NCBI GenBank assembly: GCA_965230625.1
Contig: CBDDLL010000001.1
Location: forward strand, 4,650,001 to 4,714,000
DNA from: Saccharicrinis sp965230625
Lineage (GTDB): Bacteria > Bacteroidota > Bacteroidia > Bacteroidales > Marinilabiliaceae
Reading direction: 5' to 3'
DNA: 64,000 nucleotides
Shown here piece after piece: positions 26,940-34,332 of the stretch (position 1 is the first letter of the stretch; each line of letters starts with the position of its first letter). Position numbers and translations under genes: made by a program. The notes under the pieces are model-generated. The model did no database searches and was not told the origin of the DNA. It saw only the letters and a program-made list of their open reading frames with translations.

Positions 26940-27593
26940 TCACAAACTTTTCAATGCTAGATTCAGTTTGATTACATCGTCTTTATATTCGGGATATTTA
27001 TCAATGTTTCTGACACTGTGATTTTGATTATTAACTGTTCCTATATTATTTTTAATCGAAAATTTTCCATTTATAAGAAGACCATTCACTATGCACTCTG
27101 CTATATATTCAGCATCTTCAACTAAGTGTGAAATTGTTCTTAATTGTTCAGCAATTAAGGTTTGAGAGTATTTAATTTGCTCTTGTTCAACCCCTGTCAT
27201 TGGTAAAAGTAAAAGAAATAACAGATCGTGATTTCCAAACTTTATTAGCTCTTCAAGCGTTAGAAACCATCCTTCAAAATGGCCTCCTAAATTTCCAATA
27301 TACTTATCGTTAAGAAAATAGACTACTTCATCTTTATGAAATTCAATACAAAAAGATATTTCTTCATTTAGCTTTCCTCCAATGCATCTTACATATTCGT
27401 CAGAATTATCGTCAGGAAAGAAACTTTTTTCCCAATCATACAATTCTTGTTTGTTTACATTAACTACATCAAGAGCCTCATCAATATTAATTTCTTTTTT
27501 TTCGTCAAAACCATTAAACCAGCTAATATAGCTATACCAAAAAAACGTATTATTTTTTATATCCTCTTTTGTTATTTGCTTATTCATTTTCAA
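26940..27593 (-). CDS. Hypothetical protein, immunity-like
   Basis: This is a 217-residue acidic soluble protein without recognisable family. It opens with a charged helix and an aromatic stretch (FFWYSYISWFNGFDEKKEIN). The middle contains strands FCIEFHKDEVVYFLNDKYIG, then a helix with EELIKFGNHDLLFLLLLPM. A second ATG two codons in could be the start. It lies at the end of a small group separated by 425 bases of repeat-bearing sequence from the next operon upstream. Size and acidity fit the surrounding immunity-like genes. Confidence 0.5.
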   Translation of the reverse strand: MKMNKQITKEDIKNNTFFWYSYISWFNGFDEKKEINIDEALDVVNVNKQELYDWEKSFFPDDNSDEYVRCIGGKLNEEISFCIEFHKDEVVYFLNDKYIGNLGGHFEGWFLTLEELIKFGNHDLLFLLLLPMTGVEQEQIKYSQTLIAEQLRTISHLVEDAEYIAECIVNGLLINGKFSIKNNIGTVNNQNHSVRNIDKYPEYKDDVIKLNLALKSL

Positions 27594-27664
27594 TTTTCTT
27601 TATTAAGAAACTAATCTCTTTAAATAACAATGCTATTGTTCATGAGTATTAAATAAATATCGGT

Positions 27665-27757
27665 ATTCACGAACTTTCGTTTCGCATCAGTTTTGTTTCA
27701 TCTGAGAACTTAATTCTCTCAAAATAACTCACAAAAACAAATTTTAAACAGTTTCTA
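27665..27757 (-). repeat. Dispersed intergenic repeat, copy B (inverted partner at 18710-18812)
   Basis: Read on the minus strand this runs from AGAAACTGTTT through GAATTAAGTTCTCAG to GCGAAACGAAAGTTCGTGAAT, split over its last 21 positions. The block order matches 18710-18812, with the centre shorter by about 10 bases. It lies directly downstream of the possible 42-residue small gene at 27762. Confidence 0.55.
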
Positions 27758-27761
27758 AAAT

Positions 27762-27890
27762 CTACTTCAATAAATTCCTACAATAATTAAAATCAATTGT
27801 TTTTGTAATTAAAGGTTTTTTGTGCTTTAATTTTCCCGACTGATATCTAACAAATATAAATCCCATTAATACCAGAATTATAGTCAACAT
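27762..27890 (-). CDS. Possible 42-residue membrane peptide
   Basis: A frame from an ATG at 27890 to a TAG at 27762-27764 encodes 42 residues. One hydrophobic segment (MLTIILVLMGFIFVRYQ) is followed by a basic tail (GKLKHKKPLITK). It is only 10 bases from an open hydrophobic stretch at 27901-28017. Together they could be the two halves of a decayed small membrane protein gene, or independent peptides. There is no homology support. Confidence 0.3.
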   Translation of the reverse strand: MLTIILVLMGFIFVRYQSGKLKHKKPLITKTIDFNYCRNLLK

Positions 27891-27900
27891 GGAATAGCAA

Positions 27901-28017
27901 CTATTTTTCTTCCGAATTGTAATCCAGCCCTAGTCGTTTGAAAAAGATAATTCCAAAATATATTGCAGTTATTATAGAAATTGCACTTAAATTCCGAAAA
28001 ATTATAGTTATAATTTA
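27901..28017 (-). pseudogene. Hydrophobic coding remnant
   Basis: Between the stop of 28020-28835 and a TAG at 27901-27903, one minus frame encodes a hydrophobic stretch (NLSAISIITAIYFGIIFF) and then KRLGLDYNSEEK without any start codon. It looks like the membrane-spanning end of a truncated gene. The evidence is composition only. Confidence 0.25.
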
Positions 28018-28019
28018 AA

Positions 28020-28835
28020 TCAACTTATCTTAAAAATTTCATATGCTTTATCAAAATCAACTCCCAGTTTCCCTTTCCACCCTGCAAATGGCAAAACTAT
28101 ATCTGAACGAGAAGGCTGATTATCCAGTTTTTTATCACTCGGCAATATTCCCAGGATAGCTAGCGCTTGCAATATTCCATACCTTTTATATTTATCGGTT
28201 TTGGGTAAAAGTTTTTCTTTTCCTATTCTTTTTTCAAGTTGCCCTGGAGTTTCATTTTCGTCTGCATTATTTATTGATAAAAGTAGTTTTACCAGATAAT
28301 CTGTGTCACTTTTTGTAATTTCTGGTATCGGATATTGAAGTATGTCTTCTAATTCTGCGACAAATGATTCCGGATATTCATTCCACGAATGTCCAAGATA
28401 TCTAGTGTATAATTCGTGGGTTCTATCCATTGTTGTCTCTTGGGGTAGTTTACAAATAGAACATCCTGAATATTTTTCCGAAGGATTATATTTATGTTCT
28501 GTAATTTCTTGTAAATATAAGTAACTAATTAAAGTTTGTCTGAATCTTGGAAATTCACCAGTCAAGCCTTTTAAAAATAGCGATGTGGTAAACTCCTTTG
28601 TAAGTTTTTCATTCTTTTTTAGTTTTAAAAATTCCATCATCAAACTATCATGAGTATGCTTACTGATATTATTAGGAATAAGATTGTTATCTTCTAATAT
28701 TTTCCATTCGTCTTTTGTAAGAAAATCAGTTTTATACCCAACTATTCCATCATATTTTGTCTCATAATCTGTATTAGAATAATGATATACTTTTCTAAGA
28801 ATGCTAATAGCTTTATTTTTATCATTATGGTTCAT
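28020..28835 (-). CDS. Zinc-knuckle hypothetical protein, paralogue of 1-715
   Basis: This is a 271-residue soluble helical protein with a short C-x2-C knuckle (KYSGCSICKLP). It is homologous to the partial protein at 1-715. Shared blocks are the helical N-terminal part (FTTSLFLKGLTGEFPRFRQT against the VAKAFLNSLSTRRLDLRSS region), the knuckle, and the later ETPGQLEKRIGKEKLL to LQALAILGIL block. The last 30 residues end in FAGWKGKLGVDFDKAYEIFK. It is the distal gene of a tight operon (28020-31830) with a NADAR protein, a GyrB-motif protein and a tandem triplet. Function is unknown. Confidence 0.6.
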   Translation of the reverse strand: MNHNDKNKAISILRKVYHYSNTDYETKYDGIVGYKTDFLTKDEWKILEDNNLIPNNISKHTHDSLMMEFLKLKKNEKLTKEFTTSLFLKGLTGEFPRFRQTLISYLYLQEITEHKYNPSEKYSGCSICKLPQETTMDRTHELYTRYLGHSWNEYPESFVAELEDILQYPIPEITKSDTDYLVKLLLSINNADENETPGQLEKRIGKEKLLPKTDKYKRYGILQALAILGILPSDKKLDNQPSRSDIVLPFAGWKGKLGVDFDKAYEIFKIS

Positions 28836-28852
28836 CTTTGTTTGTAATATTT

Positions 28853-29296
28853 TTATTTTAAGTTGTTACGAAGTTTCATCAAGAGTTTACCTAATTTATT
28901 TTTTCCTTTTCCATCGCCTCCATCTCCCCAGTAATCATCATTTTCAGTATGTTCTATTAATATTTTATTTTCTGTACTCAAAAGAAGGGCTTTTAAATCG
29001 GAATGTTGGGTAAACTTAGCTAACAGAGCTTCGTACATCACATTATCTTTAATATTATCCCAGTTCGATCGAATTTTTACTTTTCGAGTCCTCCCTAGTT
29101 CAGCAGCTTTCATTGGCGATGGTGCTTTTCTTATTTTGTTTTCATAATCTGTCCCACTAAATTTTTGAGCCTGAAAGTAGTGTTCGCTTGTTTTCCAGAC
29201 TTTTCCCTTCAACTTTATTGGATAAGGAGCAAAGTTTGAAAATTCTCCATAATTTTCTTTTGCTGAGTAAAATTTTATACTTTGTTCTGTATTCAT
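28853..29296 (-). CDS. NADAR family protein (ADP-ribose glycohydrolase-like)
   Basis: This 147-residue protein is a complete NADAR domain. The opening FYSAKENYGEFSNFAPYPI, the W-x-T-x-E-H-Y-F-Q-A-Q-K-F helix with Glu38, the later AAELGR...R.NWD and YEALLAKFTQHSDLKALLLS, and the WGDGGDGKGKNKLGKLLM end are all typical (COG3236/YbiA-like). NADAR proteins cleave ADP-ribose from modified substrates. In DarT-NADAR operons they remove ADP-ribose from guanosine in DNA. Here no ADP-ribosyltransferase is seen nearby, so an immunity role against an ADP-ribosylating toxin is a reasonable inference. Two other NADAR proteins are encoded at 38044 and 45879. Confidence 0.88.
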   Translation of the reverse strand: MNTEQSIKFYSAKENYGEFSNFAPYPIKLKGKVWKTSEHYFQAQKFSGTDYENKIRKAPSPMKAAELGRTRKVKIRSNWDNIKDNVMYEALLAKFTQHSDLKALLLSTENKILIEHTENDDYWGDGGDGKGKNKLGKLLMKLRNNLK

Positions 29297-29334
29297 GGGT
29301 TCAGTAGGTTATTTTTAATTGCTATATTTCTCAT

Positions 29335-30360
29335 TTAAAACATATCGCTTGTTAGTTGAGTCTCGTCAAATCGCCAAATAAATTTGTCTACTTTATCTTT
29401 GTTAACATTCATGAAATCCAATGTTATTTTTTTCATTTGCTTTTTTACATCTTTTTCCACTTTTTCATCCTCGAGTGTTTCTTTAAAACTTCCTCCATAT
29501 TTAAATTCTTTTCCTTTTACAGAGGCAACCAGAATTAATCCATTGATGAATTTCTTCTTTTTGATATTGAAATTTTTTAAATCATTTGTTTTCACATAGT
29601 GTCTGCAAGCACTTATCAATCCTGCCAGTATTCCGTTCTCTAGTGAACCACCGTAAATTGTATGAATATTATCAGCAAATGATATAATTAATGAAGAAGG
29701 ATACCAATCAGTCCTGTATCCAAGAAAAATTTGATATTCTAATCCATTTATAAAATTATCAAAGCTAATTTCAAACTCAGGTTTACCCAAAGCATCTTTT
29801 ACTTTTTTATCATATAAATATCTAATTCCATCAGGAAAATAGTAATAATTTTGACTTTGATATTGAAACCTGTTATCTGTAATTAAAAACTTAGAATTCC
29901 TATTTAAACAGGCAAGCTGGAAAATTGATTTCGATAATTCAAGATAATCGACTGTTTCGTTGAAAATGTTTGTGTCTAATGTAAATTTCAAAACAAGTTC
30001 CGTTAAAGAATTTTCTTTGATAATTAAATCAGTGCTTAAAACGTCAAGTAAGTATAAATAAAACTGTTTATAGTCCTCAATATTTTTAAAGTCTTGTTGT
30101 AGAGTATTAAGAAAACCAGAAATATTTTCAAAAGATTTAATGTCTATTTCAAATTCAAACTTTGAAAAAGCAGTGATATGAAAGAAATTGTGTGCTTTAT
30201 TTGTGGTTTTGATGCAATCAACTAATAATCCTTTGAACAAATCGATAATACCTTTACTGTCAACACCACCCAGAAACATCCCCGGTCTTTTTCTAATAGC
30301 CTCTTCAACACCTGATATTTGTTTGATTTTCTTCATCTTATCATTTAATGGTTGTGACAT
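29335..30360 (-). CDS. Protein with an N-terminal GyrB-like IRKRPGM motif
   Basis: This is a 341-residue soluble protein. Residues of about 14-35 read VEEAIRKRPGMFLGGVDSKG, closely matching the RKRPGMYIG motif at the start of the type II topoisomerase ATPase domain. The GHKL N-, G1- and G2-boxes that bind ATP are not evident, so an active ATPase is unlikely. The rest is mixed alpha/beta (FEISFDNFINGLEYQIFLGY, FADNIHTIYGGSLENGILAG). The same motif type (NLIRPRLGMYIGENTIT) appears in the DUF2947 protein at 42702-43514, so it may be a recurring small domain of immunity-type proteins. Function is unknown. Confidence 0.6.
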   Translation of the reverse strand: MSQPLNDKMKKIKQISGVEEAIRKRPGMFLGGVDSKGIIDLFKGLLVDCIKTTNKAHNFFHITAFSKFEFEIDIKSFENISGFLNTLQQDFKNIEDYKQFYLYLLDVLSTDLIIKENSLTELVLKFTLDTNIFNETVDYLELSKSIFQLACLNRNSKFLITDNRFQYQSQNYYYFPDGIRYLYDKKVKDALGKPEFEISFDNFINGLEYQIFLGYRTDWYPSSLIISFADNIHTIYGGSLENGILAGLISACRHYVKTNDLKNFNIKKKKFINGLILVASVKGKEFKYGGSFKETLEDEKVEKDVKKQMKKITLDFMNVNKDKVDKFIWRFDETQLTSDMF

Positions 30361-30368
30361 TATATTTC

Positions 30369-30671
30369 TTATAAGTAATATTCATCTTCGGGTGCAAAAC
30401 ACTTTTCTTTTCCTGTTTTTAAATTAATCCTGTCAAATGCTCCATCTTCCCATAGTATTGCAGCGTAGACTGTAAAGCCTGAGTCTTTCACTAAGGCATG
30501 TAAATCTACCAATATGTTATAGTGTCCCTTTTTTTCATATTTCGAGGAAATATTCAACCAATACACCCCTTCGCGTTCCTCGATGTAATATTCTTCTTTA
30601 TATTTTTCTACAAATGTTGTTGGTAACTCAATTCTCGTTTCGCTTACAATTAATTTACCTCTGTATCCCAT
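30369..30671 (-). CDS. Tandem paralogue family member 1 (about 100 residues)
   Basis: This is a 100-residue soluble protein, one of three consecutive paralogues. The conserved frame is G-K-L-I-V...R-I-E-L-P-T-T-F-V-E-K-Y-K-E-E-Y, then YWLNISSKYEK, then a helix plus strand GFTVYAAILWEDGAFDRINL and a terminal DEYYL. This copy is the most distal in the operon. Its helix preceding GFTVYAA (DLHALVKD) resembles that of copy 2. The fold looks like alternating beta strands with one helix. I do not recognise a named family. A triplicated immunity gene, each copy tuned to a toxin variant, is a plausible reading. Confidence 0.6.
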   Translation of the reverse strand: MGYRGKLIVSETRIELPTTFVEKYKEEYYIEEREGVYWLNISSKYEKKGHYNILVDLHALVKDSGFTVYAAILWEDGAFDRINLKTGKEKCFAPEDEYYL

Positions 30672-30689
30672 CGTTTTTTGTGTAATGTA

Positions 30690-30992
30690 TTACAAATAAT
30701 ATTCATCATTAACGGTGAAATGCTTTGCTCTTCCTGTTTCTAAATTAATCCGGTCAAATGCACCATCCTCCCACAGTATTCCAGCATACACAGTAAAGCC
30801 AATGTCTTTCACTAAAGCATGTAAAGCTTTCAAGATGTCATTATGCTCCTTTTTTTTATATTTTGAAGAAATATTCAGATAGTGCTTTCCTTCATGTTCC
30901 TCGATATAATATTCTTCTTTATATTTTTCGACAAATGTTGTTGGCAATTCAATTCTCGTGTCACTTACAACTAATTGTCCTCTGTGTCCCAT
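30690..30992 (-). CDS. Tandem paralogue family member 2 (about 100 residues)
   Basis: This is the middle copy of the triplet, 100 residues. It differs from copy 1 mainly at HYLNISSKYKKKEHNDIL, GFTVYAGILWEDG and the AKHFTVNDEYYL tail. The ELPTTFVEKYKEEY segment is unchanged. The 18-base gap to copy 1 is short and similar in sequence to the other gap, as expected after unequal crossing-over. No signal peptide or membrane helix. Function is unknown. Copies 1 and 2 are more alike than either is to copy 3. Confidence 0.6.
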   Translation of the reverse strand: MGHRGQLVVSDTRIELPTTFVEKYKEEYYIEEHEGKHYLNISSKYKKKEHNDILKALHALVKDIGFTVYAGILWEDGAFDRINLETGRAKHFTVNDEYYL

Positions 30993-31020
30993 TGTGTTTT
31001 ATATATGATTTTTGTTTTTG

Positions 31021-31326
31021 TTATAAATAATACTCATCATTAGATGCAAAACGTTCTGCTCTTCCTGTTGTTAAATTAATTCTGAGGAAATCTCCATCTG
31101 TCCATAAAACTGCTGCATACACAGTAAAACCAGCATCTTTCACAACTTCTTTCAAATCTCTCAATATACCATTAGGGTTCATTGTTACATAATATTTCGA
31201 AGAGATATTCAAAAGATGTTTCCCTTCTCGTTCTTCGATAAAATATTCTTCTTTATACTTTTCTACAAATGTTGTTGGCAATTCAATTTCTGTTGGACCT
31301 ACAATTAATTTCCCTTTGTTTTTCAT
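31021..31326 (-). CDS. Tandem paralogue family member 3 (about 101 residues)
   Basis: This is the promoter-proximal and most divergent copy. It keeps ELPTTFVEKYKEEYFIEERE but has a YYVTMNPNGILRDLKEVVKD centre and AAVLWTDGDFLRINLTTGRA in the C-terminal strand block. It is probably the older copy from which copies 1 and 2 derive. It sits 24 bases downstream of the gene at 31351-31830 in the same operon. Function is unknown. Confidence 0.6.
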   Translation of the reverse strand: MKNKGKLIVGPTEIELPTTFVEKYKEEYFIEEREGKHLLNISSKYYVTMNPNGILRDLKEVVKDAGFTVYAAVLWTDGDFLRINLTTGRAERFASNDEYYL

Positions 31327-31350
31327 TACTTCTTTAATTGAGAATAATTA

Positions 31351-31830
31351 TTAATCTAAGATGTAATCAACATGATACCTTCCATTTATATCTACATCAG
31401 CAAACCTATCTCTCTCATTAAAAGCAACATCCATTTTCATTTTATTAGTTAACCTTACCTTGTTCCCATTTTCTGTTTCTTTCATTACACTCCAAATAGA
31501 CAATTCGCTGGCAGCAAATGAGTTCAAATAACACTCCATGAGATTGTTAAACCATCCGCAATCCATGCCAAATTCTAAATTTATTGTTGAAACTAAACCC
31601 CATCCCTGATGTCCATAATCTGAGAATACAATTGCGGTTTCTGTTTTAGAATCGACAGCAATAGTCCAGCACTCAAATTTTTCATCCTCTTCACCATATT
31701 CCCATTTTCTTAAATGTGGAATCGGTTCGGACAGCAATAATAAACTAAATCCTTCTTTTACAACAGCGTTTTTAATTTCCTTCAACTCTTGCTGAACTAA
31801 TTTCTTAATATGTTCTGAATTACGTTTCAT
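31351..31830 (-). CDS. Hypothetical protein, immunity-like
   Basis: This is a 159-residue soluble protein. A basic N-terminal helix (SEHIKKLVQQELKEIKNAV) is followed by strands with several Trp residues (EDEKFECWTIAVDSKTETAI, DYGHQGWGLV). A compact acidic tail closes the protein. It is the first gene of the operon 31830 to 28020. Its upstream region (31841-31955) shares a repeat with the region upstream of the HEAT-like gene at 22687-23076. No named family is recognised. Confidence 0.5.
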   Translation of the reverse strand: MKRNSEHIKKLVQQELKEIKNAVVKEGFSLLLLSEPIPHLRKWEYGEEDEKFECWTIAVDSKTETAIVFSDYGHQGWGLVSTINLEFGMDCGWFNNLMECYLNSFAASELSIWSVMKETENGNKVRLTNKMKMDVAFNERDRFADVDINGRYHVDYILD

Positions 31831-31840
31831 TTAATAATTT

Positions 31841-31955
31841 AGAATCATTGATCCTTTTAGTGGTTATCGCAATATTTGTTTTTCTTTTATACTGATTTTC
31901 AGTATGCAATATTTTACAAAAATGAGTGTTTCACAAAATAGTTCTATGAATCATA
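31841..31955 (-). repeat. Dispersed intergenic repeat pair, copy B (partner at 23097-23180)
   Basis: This copy contains ATCCTTTTAGTGGTTATCGC, AATATTTGTTTTTC and CTGATTTTCAG in the same order as 23097-23180. It carries an extra 30-odd bases before the shared ATGAATCATA end. It occupies most of the 189-base gap upstream of the 31351-31830 gene. Confidence 0.5.
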
Positions 31956-32019
31956 ATTTAATACACAGAAAAAATCAAACTCTTAAATTTTCAATATTTA
32001 TTGTTTATTTAAAGGATAC

Positions 32020-32505
32020 TTATTTTTCCGGTCTGTCAGATATATTGTAGTCATTCCATTTTTTAATATCAGCCCAATAATTGTCATCCTTATCATAAGG
32101 AAGCAGATAGTTATTTATATCAATACCAGAAGAATCATCTGCATCACATAAATCCATTCCATATTCTCGGTCTACTTTTTTACCTCCCAGCTCAAAAAAC
32201 GTTTTTTGAAGTGCCATATAAAAATATCGCCCTTTTAATCCGCACTCCAATTCAAAAGAGTTTGAGTCAGAATATTCCATATGAACAGAGTAGAAAGATT
32301 CGACATAAAACTCAATGTATGAAAGATTAGAATTTTCTCCTATTATACCTTTTGGAATAATTTCTTCTTCTTTTTGTAACTCTACAAGTTGCTTTTTATA
32401 CTTTAAGCGGAGTTCCAAACCTGTTACCTCAAAGAATTTATTGCGAATGGTTTTTATTTTAGGTATCCCACTCTTAAAATACATATGTGTTGCTTGTATT
32501 CCCAT
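32020..32505 (-). CDS. Hypothetical protein, immunity-like
   Basis: This is a 161-residue protein with mixed composition. The N-terminal region (MGIQATHMYFKSGIPKIKTI, then FEVTGLELRLKYKKQ) is basic. The centre has beta strands (LSYIEFYVESFYSVHMEYSD) and a helix (LKGRYFYMALQKTFFELGGK). A strongly acidic Asp-rich C-terminus follows (CDADDSSGIDINNYLLPYDK). The arrangement suggests a substrate-mimicking acidic surface, but no family is recognised. It is flanked downstream by a repeat and upstream by a truncated gene fragment. Confidence 0.5.
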   Translation of the reverse strand: MGIQATHMYFKSGIPKIKTIRNKFFEVTGLELRLKYKKQLVELQKEEEIIPKGIIGENSNLSYIEFYVESFYSVHMEYSDSNSFELECGLKGRYFYMALQKTFFELGGKKVDREYGMDLCDADDSSGIDINNYLLPYDKDDNYWADIKKWNDYNISDRPEK

Positions 32506-32554
32506 ACTTATTTTTTAATATTTCTATTTAACCATAAGCCATATCAGGTTCTTT

Positions 32555-32725
32555 TTACTTATAACCATAAATGATTAATCCCTCTTCATTAACCTCAAAA
32601 TCAATCTTTTTTCCTGTTTTTAATTTTCTTTCCAAATTTTTGATATCCTGAACTTTAACTTTTGAAAATTAACACTTATGTTTGTTTTTCATAATTTAAT
32701 TGATTTGGTATATGTGCTCATTCAA
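32555..32725 (-). pseudogene. C-terminal fragment of a 33447-33866-type gene
   Basis: The minus frame ending at a TAA at 32555-32557 encodes KVKVQDIKNLERKLKTGKKI followed by DFEVNEEGLIIYGYK. The intact gene at 33447-33866 ends in the near-identical EVQDIKKLERQLKTGKKIEF and EVNEEGLIIYGYK. Upstream, similarity continues only at DNA level to about 32725 (GATTTGGTATATG against GATTTGGTATAAG at 33600) with the frame broken. This is a decayed duplicate lacking its N-terminal two thirds. Confidence 0.75.
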
Positions 32726-33382
32726 TTATTGATTTGTAAGCTGAAATTTATCATCTATTAACTCAAACATAGTATCATCAGTCACACATAATTTCAATAG
32801 CTTTTTATTTTCCTCTATACTAATATTTTCGCACAATTCAACACCTGCAAAATTCACATTACTAATGTTCGCTTCAAAATCATATATAAAATCAACTTCA
32901 CCACAATAGGTCAAAGCTATTTTTCCTGTCCAGTTAATATTGTAAGTTTTATTAGATCTGATTTCTTTAAAAATAATTCTATGATTAGCACAACTGTCAT
33001 GTCCCAATAAATAAATGTGAAACGCCAAGTCTTCAAAATCAAAACCTTCTTCAAGTGGTAATTTATCAACCAATAATTCATTTAATTGCTTAAAGTCAAA
33101 TTTACGGTGTGGTGTTCCAACAGTTATACCACTATAATGCCATTCAGTTGAAGATAAAGTACATTTATGAAAATTCCTCCATGCTATTTTTGCACACCAA
33201 TCAGACTTCGGTTCTTCAATATCATCAGAATCATCTTCCGCATAATAATTATCTGTATCCAAATGAAAGTCAAACACTAGTCCTTTTTCTTGATCAAGTC
33301 GCCCACTCCAAATAAAGTTAGTTATTAAATGTCCTTTTGAATATGGGTTTCCTTTAAAAAATATTCTATTATGTTTATTCAT
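32726..33382 (-). CDS. Hypothetical protein, immunity-like
   Basis: This is a 218-residue acidic soluble protein, beta-rich by appearance. It has repeated Trp-bearing strands (HLITNFIWSGRLDQEKGLVF, WCAKIAWRNFHKCTLSSTEW, YNINWTGKIALTYCGEVDFI) and a HDSCANHRIIF segment near the centre. It may be a jelly-roll or sandwich fold, but I do not recognise a family. The stop lies directly beside the gene fragment at 32555-32725, so a recombination edge may lie there. No targeting signal. Confidence 0.5.
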   Translation of the reverse strand: MNKHNRIFFKGNPYSKGHLITNFIWSGRLDQEKGLVFDFHLDTDNYYAEDDSDDIEEPKSDWCAKIAWRNFHKCTLSSTEWHYSGITVGTPHRKFDFKQLNELLVDKLPLEEGFDFEDLAFHIYLLGHDSCANHRIIFKEIRSNKTYNINWTGKIALTYCGEVDFIYDFEANISNVNFAGVELCENISIEENKKLLKLCVTDDTMFELIDDKFQLTNQ

Positions 33383-33446
33383 AGCCTTTATTAATGGTGT
33401 AATTGTATTGTATCTTCATTTTTTGTATAAAACTCCATAAAGTTTT

Positions 33447-33866
33447 TTACTTATAACCATAAATAATTAATCCCTCTTCATTAACCTCAAACTCAATCTT
33501 TTTTCCTGTTTTTAATTGTCTTTCCAATTTTTTGATGTCCTGAACTTCAACTTTGGGAGTTAATATTTCTGTTCGGTTTTTTCTTTCGTAACTTATTTGA
33601 TTTGGTATAAGTATCCATTCAATTTCTTTGAGTTCAAACACTCCCCAAACTTCTTCAAGATATTTTTCATTTATGAAATCGCTTGTGTCAGGTATATGAA
33701 AATCTCTTATTTCTTCATCTAAAAGAAGTTTTACTTTGGCACAATAAGTAAAGTCATCACTTCTCATTATCGAAAATAAGTATTTCCATTTTGTTGAATT
33801 CATAAAACTACTCTTATTGGAAATTTCCTTTTGAAGCTTGTTCTGGTATTTTTCAAATTCAATCAT
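33447..33866 (-). CDS. Immunity-like protein, DUF6678-like, paralogue of 33863-34321
   Basis: This is a 139-residue soluble protein. The SSFMNSTKWKYLFSIM segment near residue 20 resembles the F-M-N-D-T-K-W start of DUF6678 (tentative name). The C-terminal block ends in EVNEEGLIIYGYK. Its upstream neighbour has the equivalent SSYMNDSKWLKLQSEV and FIVWGYK, so the two are paralogues. The start codon overlaps the neighbour's stop (ATGA), giving translational coupling. A third, truncated copy lies at 32555-32725. The local cluster of two intact and one broken copy shows ongoing duplication and decay. Confidence 0.6.
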   Translation of the reverse strand: MIEFEKYQNKLQKEISNKSSFMNSTKWKYLFSIMRSDDFTYCAKVKLLLDEEIRDFHIPDTSDFINEKYLEEVWGVFELKEIEWILIPNQISYERKNRTEILTPKVEVQDIKKLERQLKTGKKIEFEVNEEGLIIYGYK

Positions 33867-34321
33867 TTATATCCCCAAACGATAAAATTATTATTATCAA
33901 TTTCAAAAGGTACATTGAGTTTAGTCAAAACATCATTCAGGTTTTCACTAATGTCAATTGTTTTACCTTTCACTAATTTACCTACATTCTTCACATACCT
34001 GGGTATTATTATCAAATACTCTATGTCGAAAAATAAAGGCATCCCTTCCATGTAATAGGGCGACCAATCTCCGAAATATGAAATATTTTTCGTATTTACA
34101 TCTGTATATCTAAATTTTTCATCTGTCACCAGTTTTTCTAAATATGCAGGTGTAAATTCAAGTTTTGTTACTTCACTTTGAAGTTTTAACCACTTAGAGT
34201 CATTCATATAAGAACTAAGTCCTTTTTCTTTTACTATTTTAAATACGCGTTCTTTGTATTTTAAAATATCAGGGTCATTTTGAGTCAAATACTTATACTT
34301 TTCTTCACCTGTTAAAAGCAT
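33863..34321 (-). CDS. Immunity-like protein, DUF6678-like, paralogue of 33447-33866
   Basis: This is a 152-residue soluble protein paralogous to the next gene. Shared features are a helix with an MN(D/S)(S/T)KW core, a central strand region (YFGDWSPYYMEGMPLFFDIE, then YLIIIPRY), a V-K-G-K-T-I-D linker where the neighbour has L-K-T-G-K-K-I, and a terminal WGYK. It has about 10 extra residues at the N-terminus (MLLTGEEKYKYLTQNDPD). An immunity role is inferred from family context and setting only. Confidence 0.6.
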   Translation of the reverse strand: MLLTGEEKYKYLTQNDPDILKYKERVFKIVKEKGLSSYMNDSKWLKLQSEVTKLEFTPAYLEKLVTDEKFRYTDVNTKNISYFGDWSPYYMEGMPLFFDIEYLIIIPRYVKNVGKLVKGKTIDISENLNDVLTKLNVPFEIDNNNFIVWGYK

Positions 34322-34332
34322 TTTTTTTACTA

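Noticed and set aside
29335..30360. An active GHKL ATPase or topoisomerase subunit
   Set aside because: Only the RKRPGM motif is present; the N-, G1- and G2-boxes for ATP binding are missing.
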